A stretch of DNA of 64,000 nucleotides from Agelaius tricolor (GCA_023055355.1 JALJCS010000051.1:496001-560000); one strand, 5' to 3'. Positions 44,601-57,107 are shown, counted from the first letter of the stretch. Made by a program: numbers and translations. The notes: generated by a model not told the origin, from the sequence alone.

Positions 44601-45371
44601 CTGCCCTGGCCCCCCTCACAGTTTCCCCCAGAGCAGTCCAACCATGCTCATGCACAGCGGGGTCCCCTGTCCCCCCGGGTCCCCCCGCCCCGGCGCCGCA
44701 GCCTCCCCCAGAGGATGTTCCACGAGATCGACCCCAGAGCCTGACACGGGGACAGGGGGCCGGGGCCCTGGGGGTGGCACAGGGGGACAGGGACCCCCCG
44801 GCAGCGTCCCCGTGTCCCCCAGGGCCAGAGCCTGGGCCAGGGCTCCTTCACCCTGGTACCAACGAGGCCTTGAGAGCGCTGAAAAAATCCCCAGCAAGGG
44901 ATCAGCAAAAACCAGATTGAATATTAAGGGACAGCAGCACAAAGTTCCTTGGCAAGAGTCACTGTGCTCTTGACTGGACACTTCAGGCACACCAAGGAAA
45001 CAAAGCCACAACAAAACCAAACAAAATGCAGGCAATCAAACCAGAAATGAACCGAGAACTGTCCCTGTGTGTGTGTGTGTGACACAAGGACAGTGAGGGG
45101 AAGGATAAAAGGAATACAGGCCAAAGGTTTAACAGAGCTCAAACTTAACAGGACTTTACCGTAACTGATAGCTTAAATGTCACAATTTAGGCAAAAAGAG
45201 CAGCTAACAGTATTTAACCTAACTTAGAACCTATGACTTTGCAATTTAACAGAGGAATAACACTTAACAGTATTTAACTTAGCCTAATAACTTACATTAA
45301 AATAACAACTTAGCAAAAGAACAACTCTCAGGAGCATTTAACTTAGCTCATACCTCATGACTGAACATTTC
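44601..45371. other. Inner right-arm sequence, no supported gene
   Basis: Mirrors 38200-39000. It includes a short (GT)n near 45066-45081 and an AT-rich stretch with repeated 'taactta' and 'acttaac' motifs. Confidence 0.5.
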
Positions 45372-45764
45372 GTACAGGCCTGACTGACTCAGCTATACAA
45401 GGCACTCAAAGCACTCAGAGAGCAGCATTTCTGCCATATTTCCCCAGCACAGGCACTCCTGTGTGCACACAGACACAAAGAGTCACTGCAAGGCACCTGG
45501 GAGAAATTCCCCTGAGGGCAGGAAATGCTCCCTGTGGATCCTTTGGCATCTCCCCAGTGGGTGAATGGCTGAGCCTGGAGGAGTGGGGGGATCGGCCCAG
45601 GCTACGTCGTTGTTGGGGATCCCCGAGTGCAGCAAACGGGAGAGTTCCCGGCTGGGAGAGGCCCCACTCAGAGGGAGTCGCTGGCCCAGGAGAGCTCCAA
45701 GGGCTCCTTTTGGAGCGCTGTTTGTAGGGCCCCAAGAGAGGGGCCTCAGTCTCAGCAATGGTTC
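45372..45764. other. Block present only in the right arm
   Basis: Absent from the left arm at the junction near 38195. Its inner end (from 45721, 'tttgtagggccccaagagag') is also present at 62083, so it is probably ancestral and was deleted from the left arm. No gene recognised. Confidence 0.6.
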
Positions 45765-46029
45765 ATCCTGGCCACACTTGGCACCAACAGCTTTCTTTGG
45801 CAGTGTGAGAACAGGGATGTTGTGCCACTGAGGGAACAAAACCAGTTCCCAGGGCTGCTGCTACAGAAAGCAGGAGCTGGTTGGGCAGCAGCAGTGCCTG
45901 GAGCAGACAGTGTTTGGGATGAGCTGCAGAGGAGCTGAGCCCAGGGGCTGTTGGCCAAGGCTGAGCCCCAAGGAGCATTTCTCAGCTGGCAGGGCGGCCT
46001 GAGAAGGGGAGGGGGGAATGCAGCAGCAC

Positions 46030-47110
46030 AGGGCCCATGGAACCAAGGGACCATTGTGACACTGTGGGGCCCTGTGAGACCAAGGGACCATTGTGACACT
46101 GTGGGGCCTCATGGAATCATGGAGAGCACTGTGACATTGCTGGGCCTCATGGAACCATGGGGACCATACTGACACTCTGTGGCTCCATGGAATGTAGGGA
46201 TCATTGTGACACTGAGAGGCCCCATCAAACCAAGAGTCCATTGTGACACCGTGGGGCCTCATGGAACTATAATGCCATTGTGACACTTTGAGGTGTCATG
46301 AGACTAAGGGACCGTTGTGACACTGCAAGACTCCAGGGAGCCAAAGGTCCATTGTGACATTGCAAGACCTCATAGAACCTAATGGAGAGACCATTTGGAC
46401 ACTTCAGAGCCTCATGGAACCAAGGTCCATTGTGACACTGAGGGGATTCATAAAATCATGGAGACTCATAGAATCATTGGGACACTGTGAGGCCTCATGG
46501 AACCAGTGAGACCATTGTGACCCTGGGGGTCCCCACAGAACCAAGAGGACCATTGTGATACTCTGGGGCCTGGTGAAACCAAGAGGCTTTTGTGACACTG
46601 CAGGGCACCATGGGACCAAAGGGCCATTGTGACATTGCAGGGCCTGATGTCATCAGGGGTCCATTGTGACACTGTGGAGCCAAAGGAGACCATTGTGACA
46701 CTGCAGGGCTGCATGGAACCAAGGGGCCATGGTGACATTGTGGAACCCCATTGAACCAATGGTTGATTGTGACACAGCAGGGCTGCATGGAACCAAAGCT
46801 CCAGGGTGACACAGAGGGGCCTCCAGTCATCAATGGTCCATTGTGACACTGTGGAGAAAAAGGAGACCATTGTGACACTGCAAACCCCCCCAGGTCCAAA
46901 GGTCCATTGTGACATTGCAGGGCTCATGGAACAGAGGAGTCCCGTGACATTGTGGGGCCTGTGGAACCACAGAGAATATTGTGATACTTGGTGGCGTTCT
47001 GGAACCTAGGAGCCATTGTGACACTGTGGGACCCCATTGAACCAAGGGTCCATTGTGACACCGCGGTACCCCATGGAACCAAGGGGACCATGGTGATAAT
47101 GCAGGGCGTC
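46030..47110 (+). repeat. Minisatellite, GGAACCAAGGGGCCATTGTG type (right arm)
   Basis: About 25 degenerate units. It is the reverse complement of 37310-37930 but about 450 bp longer. Confidence 0.9.
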
Positions 47111-47119
47111 ATAAAACCA

Positions 47120-47700
47120 ATGGAACATGGAACAGGTCTGGCTTGTTTGGCCTCCCATGGACTGCCTGACTGGTCCAACTGACCTTGGCATGTTGGGGGT
47201 CTCTTCTTATCAGCTGCTGGAACACTGGGGCTCTGTGCTTTCATTCCCAATGGAAAAAAACTGTCCTTCTCCTCCAGGCACCCATGGCCAGAATTGCAAT
47301 TTCGCCTCCAAATTTCCTTATATCCAGGGACTGTTCCCATAGGAATATTGCCAGGACAAGTCTGGCTGGCAGTGGTTTCACAAGGGTCACTTCCCATCTG
47401 TCCCCAAACCACTGGGGAAGGGTCCATGCTTTCCTTCCTATGGAAAAGAACTGTCCTGCTTCTCCAGGAGCCTATGGCCAAGATTGGGTTTCCACCTCCA
47501 AAATTCCCATAATCCAAAGACTGCTCCCATACAATATCTGCCATTCCTGACAAGTCTGGCTGGCCTTGGCCTAGTGAGGCTCTCACCTGCCTTCCAAACT
47601 TTGGGCTCTGTGCTTTCCTTCCTATGGAAAAGAACTGTCCTGCTCCTCTAAGCACCCACGGCCAGAATTGGGATTTCACCTCCAACATTCCCTGTTGTAA
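47120..47700 (+). repeat. ~180 bp satellite, about three units (right arm)
   Basis: 'cctatggaaaagaactgtcc' recurs, mirroring 36721-37265. Confidence 0.75.
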
Positions 47701-48249
47701 CAGACTGGAGGAGATTGTTGACTGGAAACATTTTGTGTGTGGGAGAGGAAGGGGCAGGTCCAGCCCTGCCCTGCCCTGGAACCCCAATCCCCCCAGAGCC
47801 TCTATCCCAGCCCAGCAGTGGCTGCCAGTCCCTGGCACAGCACAGGCAATGCTCCACAGCCACCTCTGCAGCCCCAGCCCAGCTCCTGAGGGACCAAATG
47901 AGCCCAAGCCCCACCTGGGGGAAGGGCCCAGGGAGACCAAGGGGTATTGAAGGCTGACCACAAGGCAAGCACACAGCTTGACCCTGGATCCTCTTGGAAT
48001 TTCCATCTGAACAGTGCTGGAATCCAGGAGTTGGTAGCTGTGTGTGTGCTTCTCTAAATCTTTTTTTGTCTTTCTCTCTTTCTGTGTCTGCTTCTTCTGT
48101 TTCTGTGCTCCTGCAAATGTTGATTAACTTAAAATTGAATGGGCTTAGAGTTTGTGAAGTTGAATGGGCCAAGTCAATGCTTTCAGAAGTGTTTTTTGTT
48201 GCTTGAATATCTGTTGTAGTACATGACAAGAATTTTTAAAAGTAATGTA

Positions 48250-49780
48250 AAATTTTTTGTGTAACTGACAATCAGTTAAACCACTGAGATACTGAACACA
48301 CCTCTGTGAACCACATATGCTAAAGATGAAAAAACCCAGGAACCTCCTCTTTCTTTTCCAGTCAACAAAGAATCAGTGGGCCCTGGCCCCAGCCCCCATC
48401 TCAACCAAACCAAACCAAACCAAACCAAACCAAACCAAACCAAACCAAACCAAACCAAACCAAACCAAGCAACCCTGCCATGGGCTGAGCCCCTTCCCCC
48501 CGCCCCAGACTACCCCACCCCCATTGGCCCCATTCTGACCAAACCACACCCCAACAACTCCCAAACAGGAAAACAAAAGAGGCTACAAAACCCCAACCAG
48601 AACAAAGCCAGCCACAGCTATTAAATCTTACCAAGTCCCTTCCATCCAACACAACTAAAACTAAAAACTCCTACAACTTACAAACCATACAAAAAAACCC
48701 TACAACTAAAATTAAACACAAAAAACCCAAAACAAACCATAAAACCAATCCTAACACAACCCAACCACAACTTCCACCACAAGTTACCAGCGGGTCAGGT
48801 GTTAACCCTTTCAATACTTCAATCCTCCCTCGAGTAAAAGAAAAACAAAATGCAAGCCTATTAAAAAACATAAAACCATCAAAGCCAGTGAACGAGAAAT
48901 TAAATCCCCAAAAAAAAGACAAAAAATAACCTTAATCTTAAAACTAAAATCTTCTTATAAGGTATAAATAAAATCTCTTTTTCTTTATAACACAAAAACA
49001 CTCTTAAAAAATAATCAAATAATATCAAACAAAAACCTCCATACTAAAATAAACAAATGTTAAAATAACGGATTTTCATCAAATGTTTAAATGGGGGAAA
49101 AGAAAATAAGTAATTCAGTATCCCCAAGAGAAGATTTCTATTCCCAGAGATAAAAATAATTTTGAAAGTAAATAATAAAAACTTTTAAAGAAGTCATCTT
49201 TAAAACAATATCTCATAAGTTGACATGGCAAATCAATAAGCTGTAAAACAGCTTGTAGCAATAAAAACAATTTCATAATAACAAAGTTCCCCAGATAATT
49301 GATATCCGTGACAAAATTAAGAACCACAAAAAACCTATTTTTTCGTCTTGGGAAAAAAATCTCCATAACCTTAACAAGAAAAACTTCTCTCCCTAAGTAA
49401 ACTAAAAAAAGACTATTCTAGAAACAGCAAACTAACTAGAAATTTTAAATTTACTTTCTTTACACTCTCAGTAAAAAGAAAAAATTGTAAACAAAAAAAA
49501 AGGTTTCTAAAGAGTTTATTTAATTCTTACTACCCTTTTTCTTTTTTAATTTCTATTTAGTAAAATTTTATTTACACCCTTTTGGAATTTTAGGCCTACT
49601 TTACCATTCTCATATTCCAATCTCAAAACAAAATAAACACATTAATAATTAACCAACACTATAACCCGCCACACTCATCAATACATTAATTAGGAAATCT
49701 CAACATTAGAAAAATCTTAAATTAACAAAACAAAACTACTACAATGTCATAATAAATCTTTTGCCAAAGTTTCTCTGATT
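48250..49780 (-). repeat. A/C-rich arm block, mirror of the C-depleted block
   Basis: G-poor on plus, particularly 48600-48760 and 48950-49100. It includes (AAACC)n at 48403-48468 and C-runs at 48490-48535, the complement of the left-arm G-quadruplex motif. Divergence from the left arm is clearly higher here than in the GC blocks. Confidence 0.75.
48403..48468 (+). repeat. Pentanucleotide (AAACC)13
   Basis: Uninterrupted AAACC units within the A/C-rich block. Confidence 0.95.
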
Positions 49781-52700
49781 TTCTAATGCTCCCAGTAAAG
49801 TCTGTTTGTTTGTTTTGAGCTCCTGAGAATCTCTTGTTGGTATTTCCCCAGGGAGTCCAACTCAGAGTACATAAACAATTGTAATTCCTTTTAAATGTCT
49901 CCTTGAGAGAGTTGTTTGGGGAATGGGGGTCAGGAATTGTGTTTGCTGCTTGGCCCAGCCCAGGCAGGGCTTTCCCAGCCACATTCCACACTCCATTGCC
50001 CAGCTGGAGCCGCTGGTGCCTCTGAGTTGTGCTGCCCCAGCCCCAGGGACGCTCTCCTTGTCTGCCCATTCCCCCACGCTCTCTGGGCAGGGATGGCCTC
50101 AGTGGGGGCTGCTGACATCCTCAGCAACTTGGAGGCTGCTGCTGAATTTCCCTGCTCCAGAGGCTTGTTCAGCCTTCAGCTCTTCAGTGCAGGAATTCAG
50201 TGTCCCAGGGCTCATTAACATTCAGAACACCTTAACAAGCCAAGCCTCTGGGAGTAATTTGATTTCAGTTTCCAAATCTCGTATGGTTAATAAGAGAGAT
50301 TTCAGAAGTGCATTCAACTGAATATGTTCGATTTGAAAAGACAGTGAGAAAACATTTTTCAGGTCCTGTTTTAAGTACATTTTTTCCCCTGTTAATAGCA
50401 ATCTCCAATTGACACTGAATCCAAGTGCCTCCTCATGCCGTTTGAATAGGTGTGAAAATCAAGACCCTTCCTGGCTGACAATCAATCAGACTCTGTCCCT
50501 ACCCCCAGCCCACCATTTCCCCCATCTCAGCCCTGGCACTCAGAGCAGCCTTGTGCAAATCTGAGCTCCCTCCAGCCCAGGCTGCACCTGCAGCTTTCAG
50601 CTCCTTGGCTCCAACTCCCACCTGCTTTCCTTGCAGAAGGAGCTGCCCGAGACACAGAGGGATGTTCATTTCTTGTCAGTCAACAAAGCCAAGGGAAGGC
50701 ACAGCTCCGTCAAATGCAAGTCATTCTTCTCTCTGGCTCTGCCCTGCACCTGATCCCCACAGCCTGTCCTGTTTCCTTTGTCCCTGCATTTCCAGGGACT
50801 TTCTGGCTGTGGAGGGAGGTCCAAGTGCAGCCACTGGAGTGGGAACCACAACTCATCAGGTTTGTATCCTTTGAGGAAGCAGGAACTGGTGAGACTCAGA
50901 TTCAAAGAAAGTTTTTTCCTCATGGCCAGTATAAAAAATGTGAACATGATAAAATTTAAGAAACCTCAAAACTCTTCCCTCAGCTCCTTGTGATATCATA
51001 GCAACATCTGATATGTTTACCACCCTCAAGGCATTTCCATACAGGAAAGATTTTAGACAGAGACATTAGAAGGGGTGATATAAAAGATAAAAATACAACT
51101 AAGATGCTGACTAAGGTGTTATTTTAACTTCTGAAAGATTGGGCAACTCCCTGAAGCTCAAAGCATGAAGCCAGTCAAGGGAGATGCATTGGAATGACCT
51201 GAGAAGAGCTGCAGGAGGAAGTCTGGGAGCAAAGGAAAGGACAAAGATCCAGCGGCTCTAAATGAAGAGATGTCTGTAGACACGGCCATTTAAACAGGAC
51301 AGCTGAAAACACATGAAGGAAGAGGGTCATGAAATATTAGACTGAATGTTGGTAGCAAAGGCAGAGGAGAAGATCAGTTTTTCTTCTCCTGCCATCAGGA
51401 GAAGAATCCAGTAGATCCAGGAAATTCGTGTTCCTGGTGGGAAAATATTGCCGTATCTCAAAGGTACTCGAGTGACCCACATAAAAAAGATTTGCTTGTA
51501 TAATTAGGAAACTAACAGGTATTAACATCTGTGCCCCTTTCTAGGCAGACATCAGCTGTGTGCCCATGAACAGACAGTGCCACGTGTGCACTGAGGCGCC
51601 CAGCTGGGATTGGATCTCTCTGAGAGCACCTGAGGGAGAGCAGAGCACCTTGCAAGCTGCAGGTCCCTGACAGCCCCACAGGGCTCCTGTCCCATCAACA
51701 TCTGCTCTGCTCCAGTGTGAAACAGGGCCCAGCATGGTGCTGGGATCATCAGAGAGCTGAGGTGTGTGCTGGAATTCAATGGCCTCCCCATCCCACAGCA
51801 GCCCTGCATTTCCCACCTGCAGCCTTGGTCACCAGCCCAGCCATGGAGGCTCTTTGGGCTCTGGAGTGTTGCTGCAGCTGCCAAGGGCAGCTGAGCTCTG
51901 CCTTTGGCACAGTCAGGCCTGGCCAGCGCAGGCCATGCTCAGCAATTGCTTGTGTGTGCCTGGCCTTGCTGTCAGCCCCGGCAGCGGCTGCGTGGCCCCT
52001 TTGTGGCCCTGTGCTGGCCCAGCCATGGTGGCCCAGCCCCTGTGCAGGCCCAGCCCAGGCCAGGAGCATTGCGGCTGGGAACGGCCCCTGTGCCGTGGTG
52101 CCCACAGCAGCCTTGGGGCTCTGTGCCCCATGGCCTCCCTGCTGGGCAGCCTCTGCCAGCTCCTGCAGAGCCCTTGGCACCTGTGGGGCTGCACAGACAG
52201 CCCTGCCCCGGGCTCTGCCGGCCTCTGGGCCAGCAGAGAGGCAGCCAGGGCTGGCCATGGCCGGGAACAGGCCCTGAGCCCCACAGGAGGATGGAGCTGG
52301 GCCACAGCCAAACTCAGCCCAGGCCAAAGCTGGGCTCAGCAGCCAGGGCTGCCAACACATGGGCACAGAGGCTGGCGCTGACAAATGTCCTGGGCCCCCT
52401 CCCTGCTCTGTCCATGCCACCAAGGGCACAGAGCAGCCTCCTCTCTGGGCCACTTGCCTGTTTGCAATGCCTTGCACAGGCGCTGGCCCTGCCCCACAAG
52501 GCCTGGCCTGAGTCCTGCCCCTGCACGCTCAGCCAGGCTGAGATGGACACTGATGGTTTCTGGGCCAGGCTCTCGGAGCCCAGCCCAGCTCCCTGCAAGC
52601 TCTGCCAGCTGCCCTGAGCTCTGGGCAGCACCAAGGGCCTCTCTGAGCCCAGCCCAGCCCAGCCCAGCCGGCTCTGGCCCCACAGCTCTGCTCAGGCCAG

Positions 52701-53020
52701 GCTGCTCTGGGCACTGGCCCCACGGCCTCAGCCCCAGCCAAGGGCACAGCAGCAGCTGCAGCTGCCACAGGACTCAGCCCCAGCCATGGGGGAAGGGGCT
52801 TGGCCAAGGCCAAAGGAGGCTCCCTGGCTGCCCTGCTCCCCTTGGGCTGAGGTGCTGAGAGCTCTGCAGCCCCTGCTGCCATCCCATCTGCCCAGGGCAG
52901 CACCAGAGCCCCGGCCTTGGGGCCCTCAAGAGCTGCTCCTGCTCCAGGCCCAGGGCCCATGCCAAAGCTGGGACAGCAGCCACAAAGCTGTGCCCGTTTC
53001 TGTTCATTGCTGCTCTGATG
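49781..53020. other. Right-arm counterpart of 31250-34640, no supported gene
   Basis: Mirrors the left arm in order. 51550-53020 is the near-identical GC-rich block. Open frames on both strands are base-composition effects as far as I can tell. Confidence 0.55.
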
Positions 53021-53467
53021 GGGATGGATCCTCAGCCACTTTGAGGGTACTCATGAATGTTACAACTCTTGAGGCCTCTTCTTTCTTGCGCTTTTCAGTT
53101 CAGGAATTCAGTGAGAAAAGCTCACAAAAATTTGTTCAAAACACATGAATGAAAAAAGCTCTTGGGAATAATTCAAATGTTCAATTATTCTGTGGCTAAT
53201 TAGACAGATTTCAGAATTGTATTCAAATTGAATATACTGGTTTGAAAAAAATGCAGAGAGAACTGTTTTGACCTGTTTTCTTTTCCTGTTTATTGATTGA
53301 TTATCAGAAATATCCAATTGATATTGACCCCCAGCACCTCCTAATGCTGTCTGAACAGACATGAAAATCAAGACCCTTCATGGCTGACAATCAATAACAC
53401 TTTGTCCCAACCCCATCCACACCATTTCCCTCATCCAACCCCTGGCACTCCTATGGATAAGGAATGG

Positions 53468-53778
53468 TGTGGCCAGCAGGACCAGGGCAGTGATTCTTCC
53501 CCTGTGCTGGGGACTGGTTGGGCAGCACCCTGAGTGCTGTGTCCAGTTTTGGGGCCCCCAATTTAGGAAGGACATGGAGGGGCTGGAGCGTGTCCAGAGA
53601 AGGGAAACAAGGCTGGGGAGGGGTTTGGAGCACAAGTCCTGTGAGGAGTGGCTGAGGGAGCTGGGCTTGTTTGTCCTGGAGAAGAGGAGGGTTAGGGGAG
53701 ACAAGGTGATGTCAGGGCACAGGTTGGACTTGATCATCTCCAAGGTCTTTTCCAGCCTTGTTGATTCTGTGATTCTCT
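53468..53778 (+). mobile_element. CR1 LINE fragment at the right palindrome edge
   Basis: Plus-strand CR1 ORF2 C-terminus ([38 protein letters not shown]) jumps directly to the 3' end 'ggttggacttgatcatctcc' and 'gattctgtgattctctga'. The intervening ~240 bp seen in the left-arm copy are missing. Confidence 0.9.
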
Positions 53779-55324
53779 GAAACCACCCTTGGAGCAGCTG
53801 CAGGATGAGCCCTGGGCCTCCTCTTCAGCAGCTCCAGCATCCCAGGTCCCTCAGCTTCTCCTGCCAGCCCCAAAGCCCATCCTGTCAGTCCTGCAGAGCC
53901 TCTGCAGCCCCTCCTCACTGCCCAGAACTGGGAGCCCCAGAGGCAGACACAGCAGCCCAGATGTGCCCCCCTGGCCTGGGGTGCCTCTGGCAAGGGAGCA
54001 GCACCAAGCACTGCAAGAGCCTGCAGACAATTCCTGCAGCACTTGTAGGATGATCCTGCTGCCCAAGGGACGTTCCCATGGGGGCAAGTCAGGAACTGCA
54101 ATGGGGAGTGGGGCCAGAGAGGAAAAGGCAAACAGGGATGGGCTGTTTGCAGGGGAGGGAACAGGGCTGGGCAATGGGAAGAAATTTGAAGCAGTTGAGC
54201 TAAGAAGGCAAAGGTGAGGCAAAGGAAATGCTCAGGGCAGTTTGGGGGTGGCTGCCAGGCAGCCCTGGCTCTGAGCAACAGCGTCTGCAGTGGCACAGGA
54301 AACTCCCAGCTGATGGGAACAAACTTTCTGGCTGAGTGCAGAGGCCAGGACAAAGCTGAGTGGTTTCCCTGGTGTCCCGCAGGCCTTGCTGGCCCCAGGG
54401 GCTGATGGCATTTGTGCTCCCTCAGGTTCATGTCCCCACAGCAACAGCATGGGGGTGCTGGCCCTGCTGTGTGCAATGCAAACAGGGGCTGCTGAGGCAG
54501 TGCTGCCGTGTCTGTGCCTGCAAGGATGGGGCACCTGTGTGAGCTGGGGGAGAGGCCAGGGCTGCAGAGGGGGGATGTTGTTGGCAGCTGCATGAGGACG
54601 CTCTGGGACGCTGCCCTGGGCTGTGCAGCGCACTGGGCATGGATCAGCCCCTGCTCTGCTGCTCCTTCCCCTCTGCCCCAGGGCCCTTGCAGAGCCCCAG
54701 CCATGCTGTTTGCCCCCAGCCTGCCCACGGCCAGCCTGGGGCTGCTCACGGGGGTTTCTGTGCTGAGCCTTGGCCTGGCCGTGTTCTTGAGAGAGCCTGG
54801 GCAAGGAGCCTGGAGCCCCCAGGGCCTGGCCTGAGGCGTCAGCGCTGCCCCAGCAGTGCCCATGGCCTGTCCCTGCTGCAGCCCCGGCACTGCCACCCCC
54901 AGGGCTGTGCCCGGCCCCGAGAGCACTCAGGCCCTGCAGCAACACCAGGGCCACCAGGGCAGCGGGGCAGGGCCACGGCAGCAGCACTGGCAACACCAAG
55001 TGCTGCTGCTGCTGCTGCTGGGCACAGCTGCTGGGCCAGCACTGATCTGCCCCAGCTCTGCACACAGACATTGCTGCTGCAGCTCCAGAGAAGGCAACAC
55101 AAGGGCATCTCTGCAGAAAACTCTGCTGGGACATCCTTTAGTTCATTTAAAGCCACCGAGAGCACAGCCCCTCATTGACACAGTCTGTGGCCACAGGGTA
55201 GGTGGAGAGAAACACAATGAGAAATGGCAGGAACAATGACACTTCTTTGTGGACAATAAGAAAAAATTAAAACAAAGGTAAAGAAACTCTAAAATGAAAT
55301 CAAGAAGAAGTATCAAATATGACT
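53779..55324. other. GC-rich region with no supported gene
   Basis: Long overlapping open frames occur on both strands (the longest is 404 codons, minus, 53712-54926), but no domain, signal or splice structure is convincing. (CTG)6 lies at 55003-55020. An A-rich stretch 55255-55320 leads into the olfactory receptor 3' end. Confidence 0.4.
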
Positions 55325-55330
55325 TTTATT
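55325..55330 (-). terminator. Polyadenylation signal of the olfactory receptor
   Basis: AATAAA on the minus strand (plus 'tttatt') about 31 bases after the stop codon. The position is unusually close; other signals further downstream cannot be excluded. Confidence 0.4.
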
Positions 55331-55360
55331 ATAAGTGATTTGGAAACACTGACCAGCAGT

Positions 55361-56293
55361 TTAATGCTTCTGAAATTTTCCAGTGATCAGGCTCCTCGCT
55401 GCAGCCTTGAGCTCCTGGTTCCTCAGGCTGTAGATGAGGGGGTTCAGGGCTGGGGGCACCACTGAGTACAGAACTGACAGGGCCAGATCCAGGGATGGGG
55501 AGGACATGGAGGGGGGCTTCAGATAAGCAAATGATGCAGTGCTGAGGAACAGAGAGACGACAGCCAGGTGAGGGAGGCAGGTGGAAAAGGCTTTGTGCCG
55601 CCCCTGCTCAGAGGGGATCCTCAGCACAGCCCTGAAGATCTGCACATAGGAGAAAACAATGAACACAAAGCAACCAAATACCAAAGACACACTAACAGCA
55701 AGAAGTCCCTGTTCCCTGAGGTGGGATTTGGAGCAGGAGAGCTTGAGGATCTGTGGGATTTCACAGAAGAACTGGCCCAGGGCGTTGCCATGGCACAGGG
55801 GCAGGGAAAATGTATTGGCCGTGTGCATGAGAGCATTGAGAAAGGCACTGGCCCAGGCAGCTGCTGCCATGTGGGCACAAGCTCTGCTGCCCAGGAGGGT
55901 CCCGTAGTGCAGGGGTTTGCAGATGGACACGTAGCGGTCGTAGCACATCACGGTCAGAAGGGAAAACTCTGCTGCGATGAAATATCCAAAAAAAAAGACC
56001 TGTGCAGCACATCCGGTGTAGGAGATATTGCTGGTGTCCCAGAGGGAATTGTGCATGGCTTTGGGGACAGTGGTGCAGATGGAGCCCAGGTCAGCGAGGG
56101 CCAGGTTGAGCAGGAAGAAGAACATGGGCGTGTGCAGGTGGTGGCCGCAGGCTACGGCGCTGATGATGAGGCCGTTGCCCAGGAGGGCAGCCAGGGAGAT
56201 GCCCAGCAAGAGGCAGAAGTGCAGGAGCTGCAGCTGCCACGTGTCTGCCAATGCTAGCAGCAGGAAGTGCCTGATGCAGCTGCTGTTGGACAT
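55361..56293 (-). CDS. Olfactory receptor, OR14-like, intact single coding exon (310 aa)
   Basis: A complete class II (gamma) olfactory receptor, a seven-helix GPCR of the sensory neuron plasma membrane that couples to the olfactory G protein. Starting at MSNSSC (56293), the N-terminus carries an NSS glycosylation sequon. Helix 1 has GN (39-40). LHTPMFFFLLNLALADLG (53-70) marks intracellular loop 1/helix 2. C95 is the conserved extracellular cysteine. MCYDRYVSIC (116-125) is the family signature at helix 3. HKAFSTCLPHLAVV precedes helix 6, and PPALNPLIYSLRNQELK is the helix 7 motif. Length is normal and no stop interrupts. An ATG five codons upstream (56308, MQPQQMSNSS) is equally possible. 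Birds have expanded OR14-like (gamma-c) receptors, so close paralogues are expected. Ligand unknown. Confidence 0.93.
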   Translation of the reverse strand: MSNSSCIRHFLLLALADTWQLQLLHFCLLLGISLAALLGNGLIISAVACGHHLHTPMFFFLLNLALADLGSICTTVPKAMHNSLWDTSNISYTGCAAQVFFFGYFIAAEFSLLTVMCYDRYVSICKPLHYGTLLGSRACAHMAAAAWASAFLNALMHTANTFSLPLCHGNALGQFFCEIPQILKLSCSKSHLREQGLLAVSVSLVFGCFVFIVFSYVQIFRAVLRIPSEQGRHKAFSTCLPHLAVVSLFLSTASFAYLKPPSMSSPSLDLALSVLYSVVPPALNPLIYSLRNQELKAAARSLITGKFQKH

Positions 56294-56316
56294 TTGCTGG
56301 GGCTGCATATGGGGAT

Positions 56317-56320
56317 CTGT
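56317..56320 (-). other. Splice acceptor before the olfactory receptor coding exon
   Basis: The minus strand reads 'acttttcttacag' ending at 56317, so the coding exon would begin at 56316 with a short 5' UTR. Olfactory receptor genes usually have non-coding 5' exons joined just upstream of the ATG. Confidence 0.6.
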
Positions 56321-57107
56321 AAGAAAAGTAACCATGGAATAGTTGGGTTTGGAGAGGACTTGAAATATCCCAGCACAGCCTGGGGGCACTTTCCCCCCAC
56401 TGCCTGCCCAGGGCTCTGCTGCCTGGAGCTGTCCCTGCCAGCAGCTGCTTCCCTGTGCCCAGGGCTGGGCCCTGCCAGTGCTGCCAGAGCCCAGCCCAGC
56501 CCTGGGGGCTCAGCTCTGCCCTGCAGAGCCCTCCCAGCTCAGGCACTGCCCAGGGGCAGCTCTGGCTCTGCAAGCTCTGATGGCAACGTCAGAGCAACCC
56601 TGAGGAGACTGGAAAAGCAACACTGATGCTGCCTCTAAGGGGTCCTGTGGTGATTGCTGTTGCTTCCTGGCTTATTCTGATCAGAGAATATTTTTTTTTT
56701 TTCTCAACCTGAACTGAGTGATGAATATCATTGTGCAATTTCCAACTCAGCGCAGTAGATTAAAAAAGCAGGATATCCCTTTTTATGCAGCCCCTGCCTT
56801 GCTATACTCCCTGTATAATCTATTTGGAAATGTTCTGCAGTTCAATGCCATGCTGGGAGCAGTCCTGAACAATGCAGCATCCTCCCCACACAAGGAGAAC
56901 ACTCCCAAGCCTCACCAGCTGTCTCCTGCCACCCAGATCTTGTCCCCCAGTGCTGGGAGCAGCTGCCAGGGCTGGCTGAGAGCTGTCCCTGGCAGGCAGC
57001 AGAGTCCCTGCCCCAGCACAGCACCCTGGGCTGCAGGACCCTGCTCTGCAGGACAGCCCTGGGCACCCCTGGCTGCTCTGCACAAGAGACAAGCAGAGAA
57101 TGTACTC

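Larger units (their letters stand above)
43870..53778 (-). repeat. Giant inverted repeat, right arm
   Basis: Reverse complement of 29880-39610 in block order. Compared with the left arm it lacks the solo LTR, has a CR1 shortened by about 240 bp, a longer minisatellite (46030-47110) and an additional ~390 bp block (45372-45764). Confidence 0.9.

Noticed and set aside
46924..48006. 360-codon minus-strand frame over the right-arm satellite
   Set aside because: It crosses 180 bp satellite units and a minisatellite edge; the left-arm equivalent is rearranged and the unit length does not preserve frame.
53712..54926. 404-codon open frame on the minus strand
   Set aside because: It begins inside CR1 sequence, has overlapping long frames on both strands, and no domain or splice structure.
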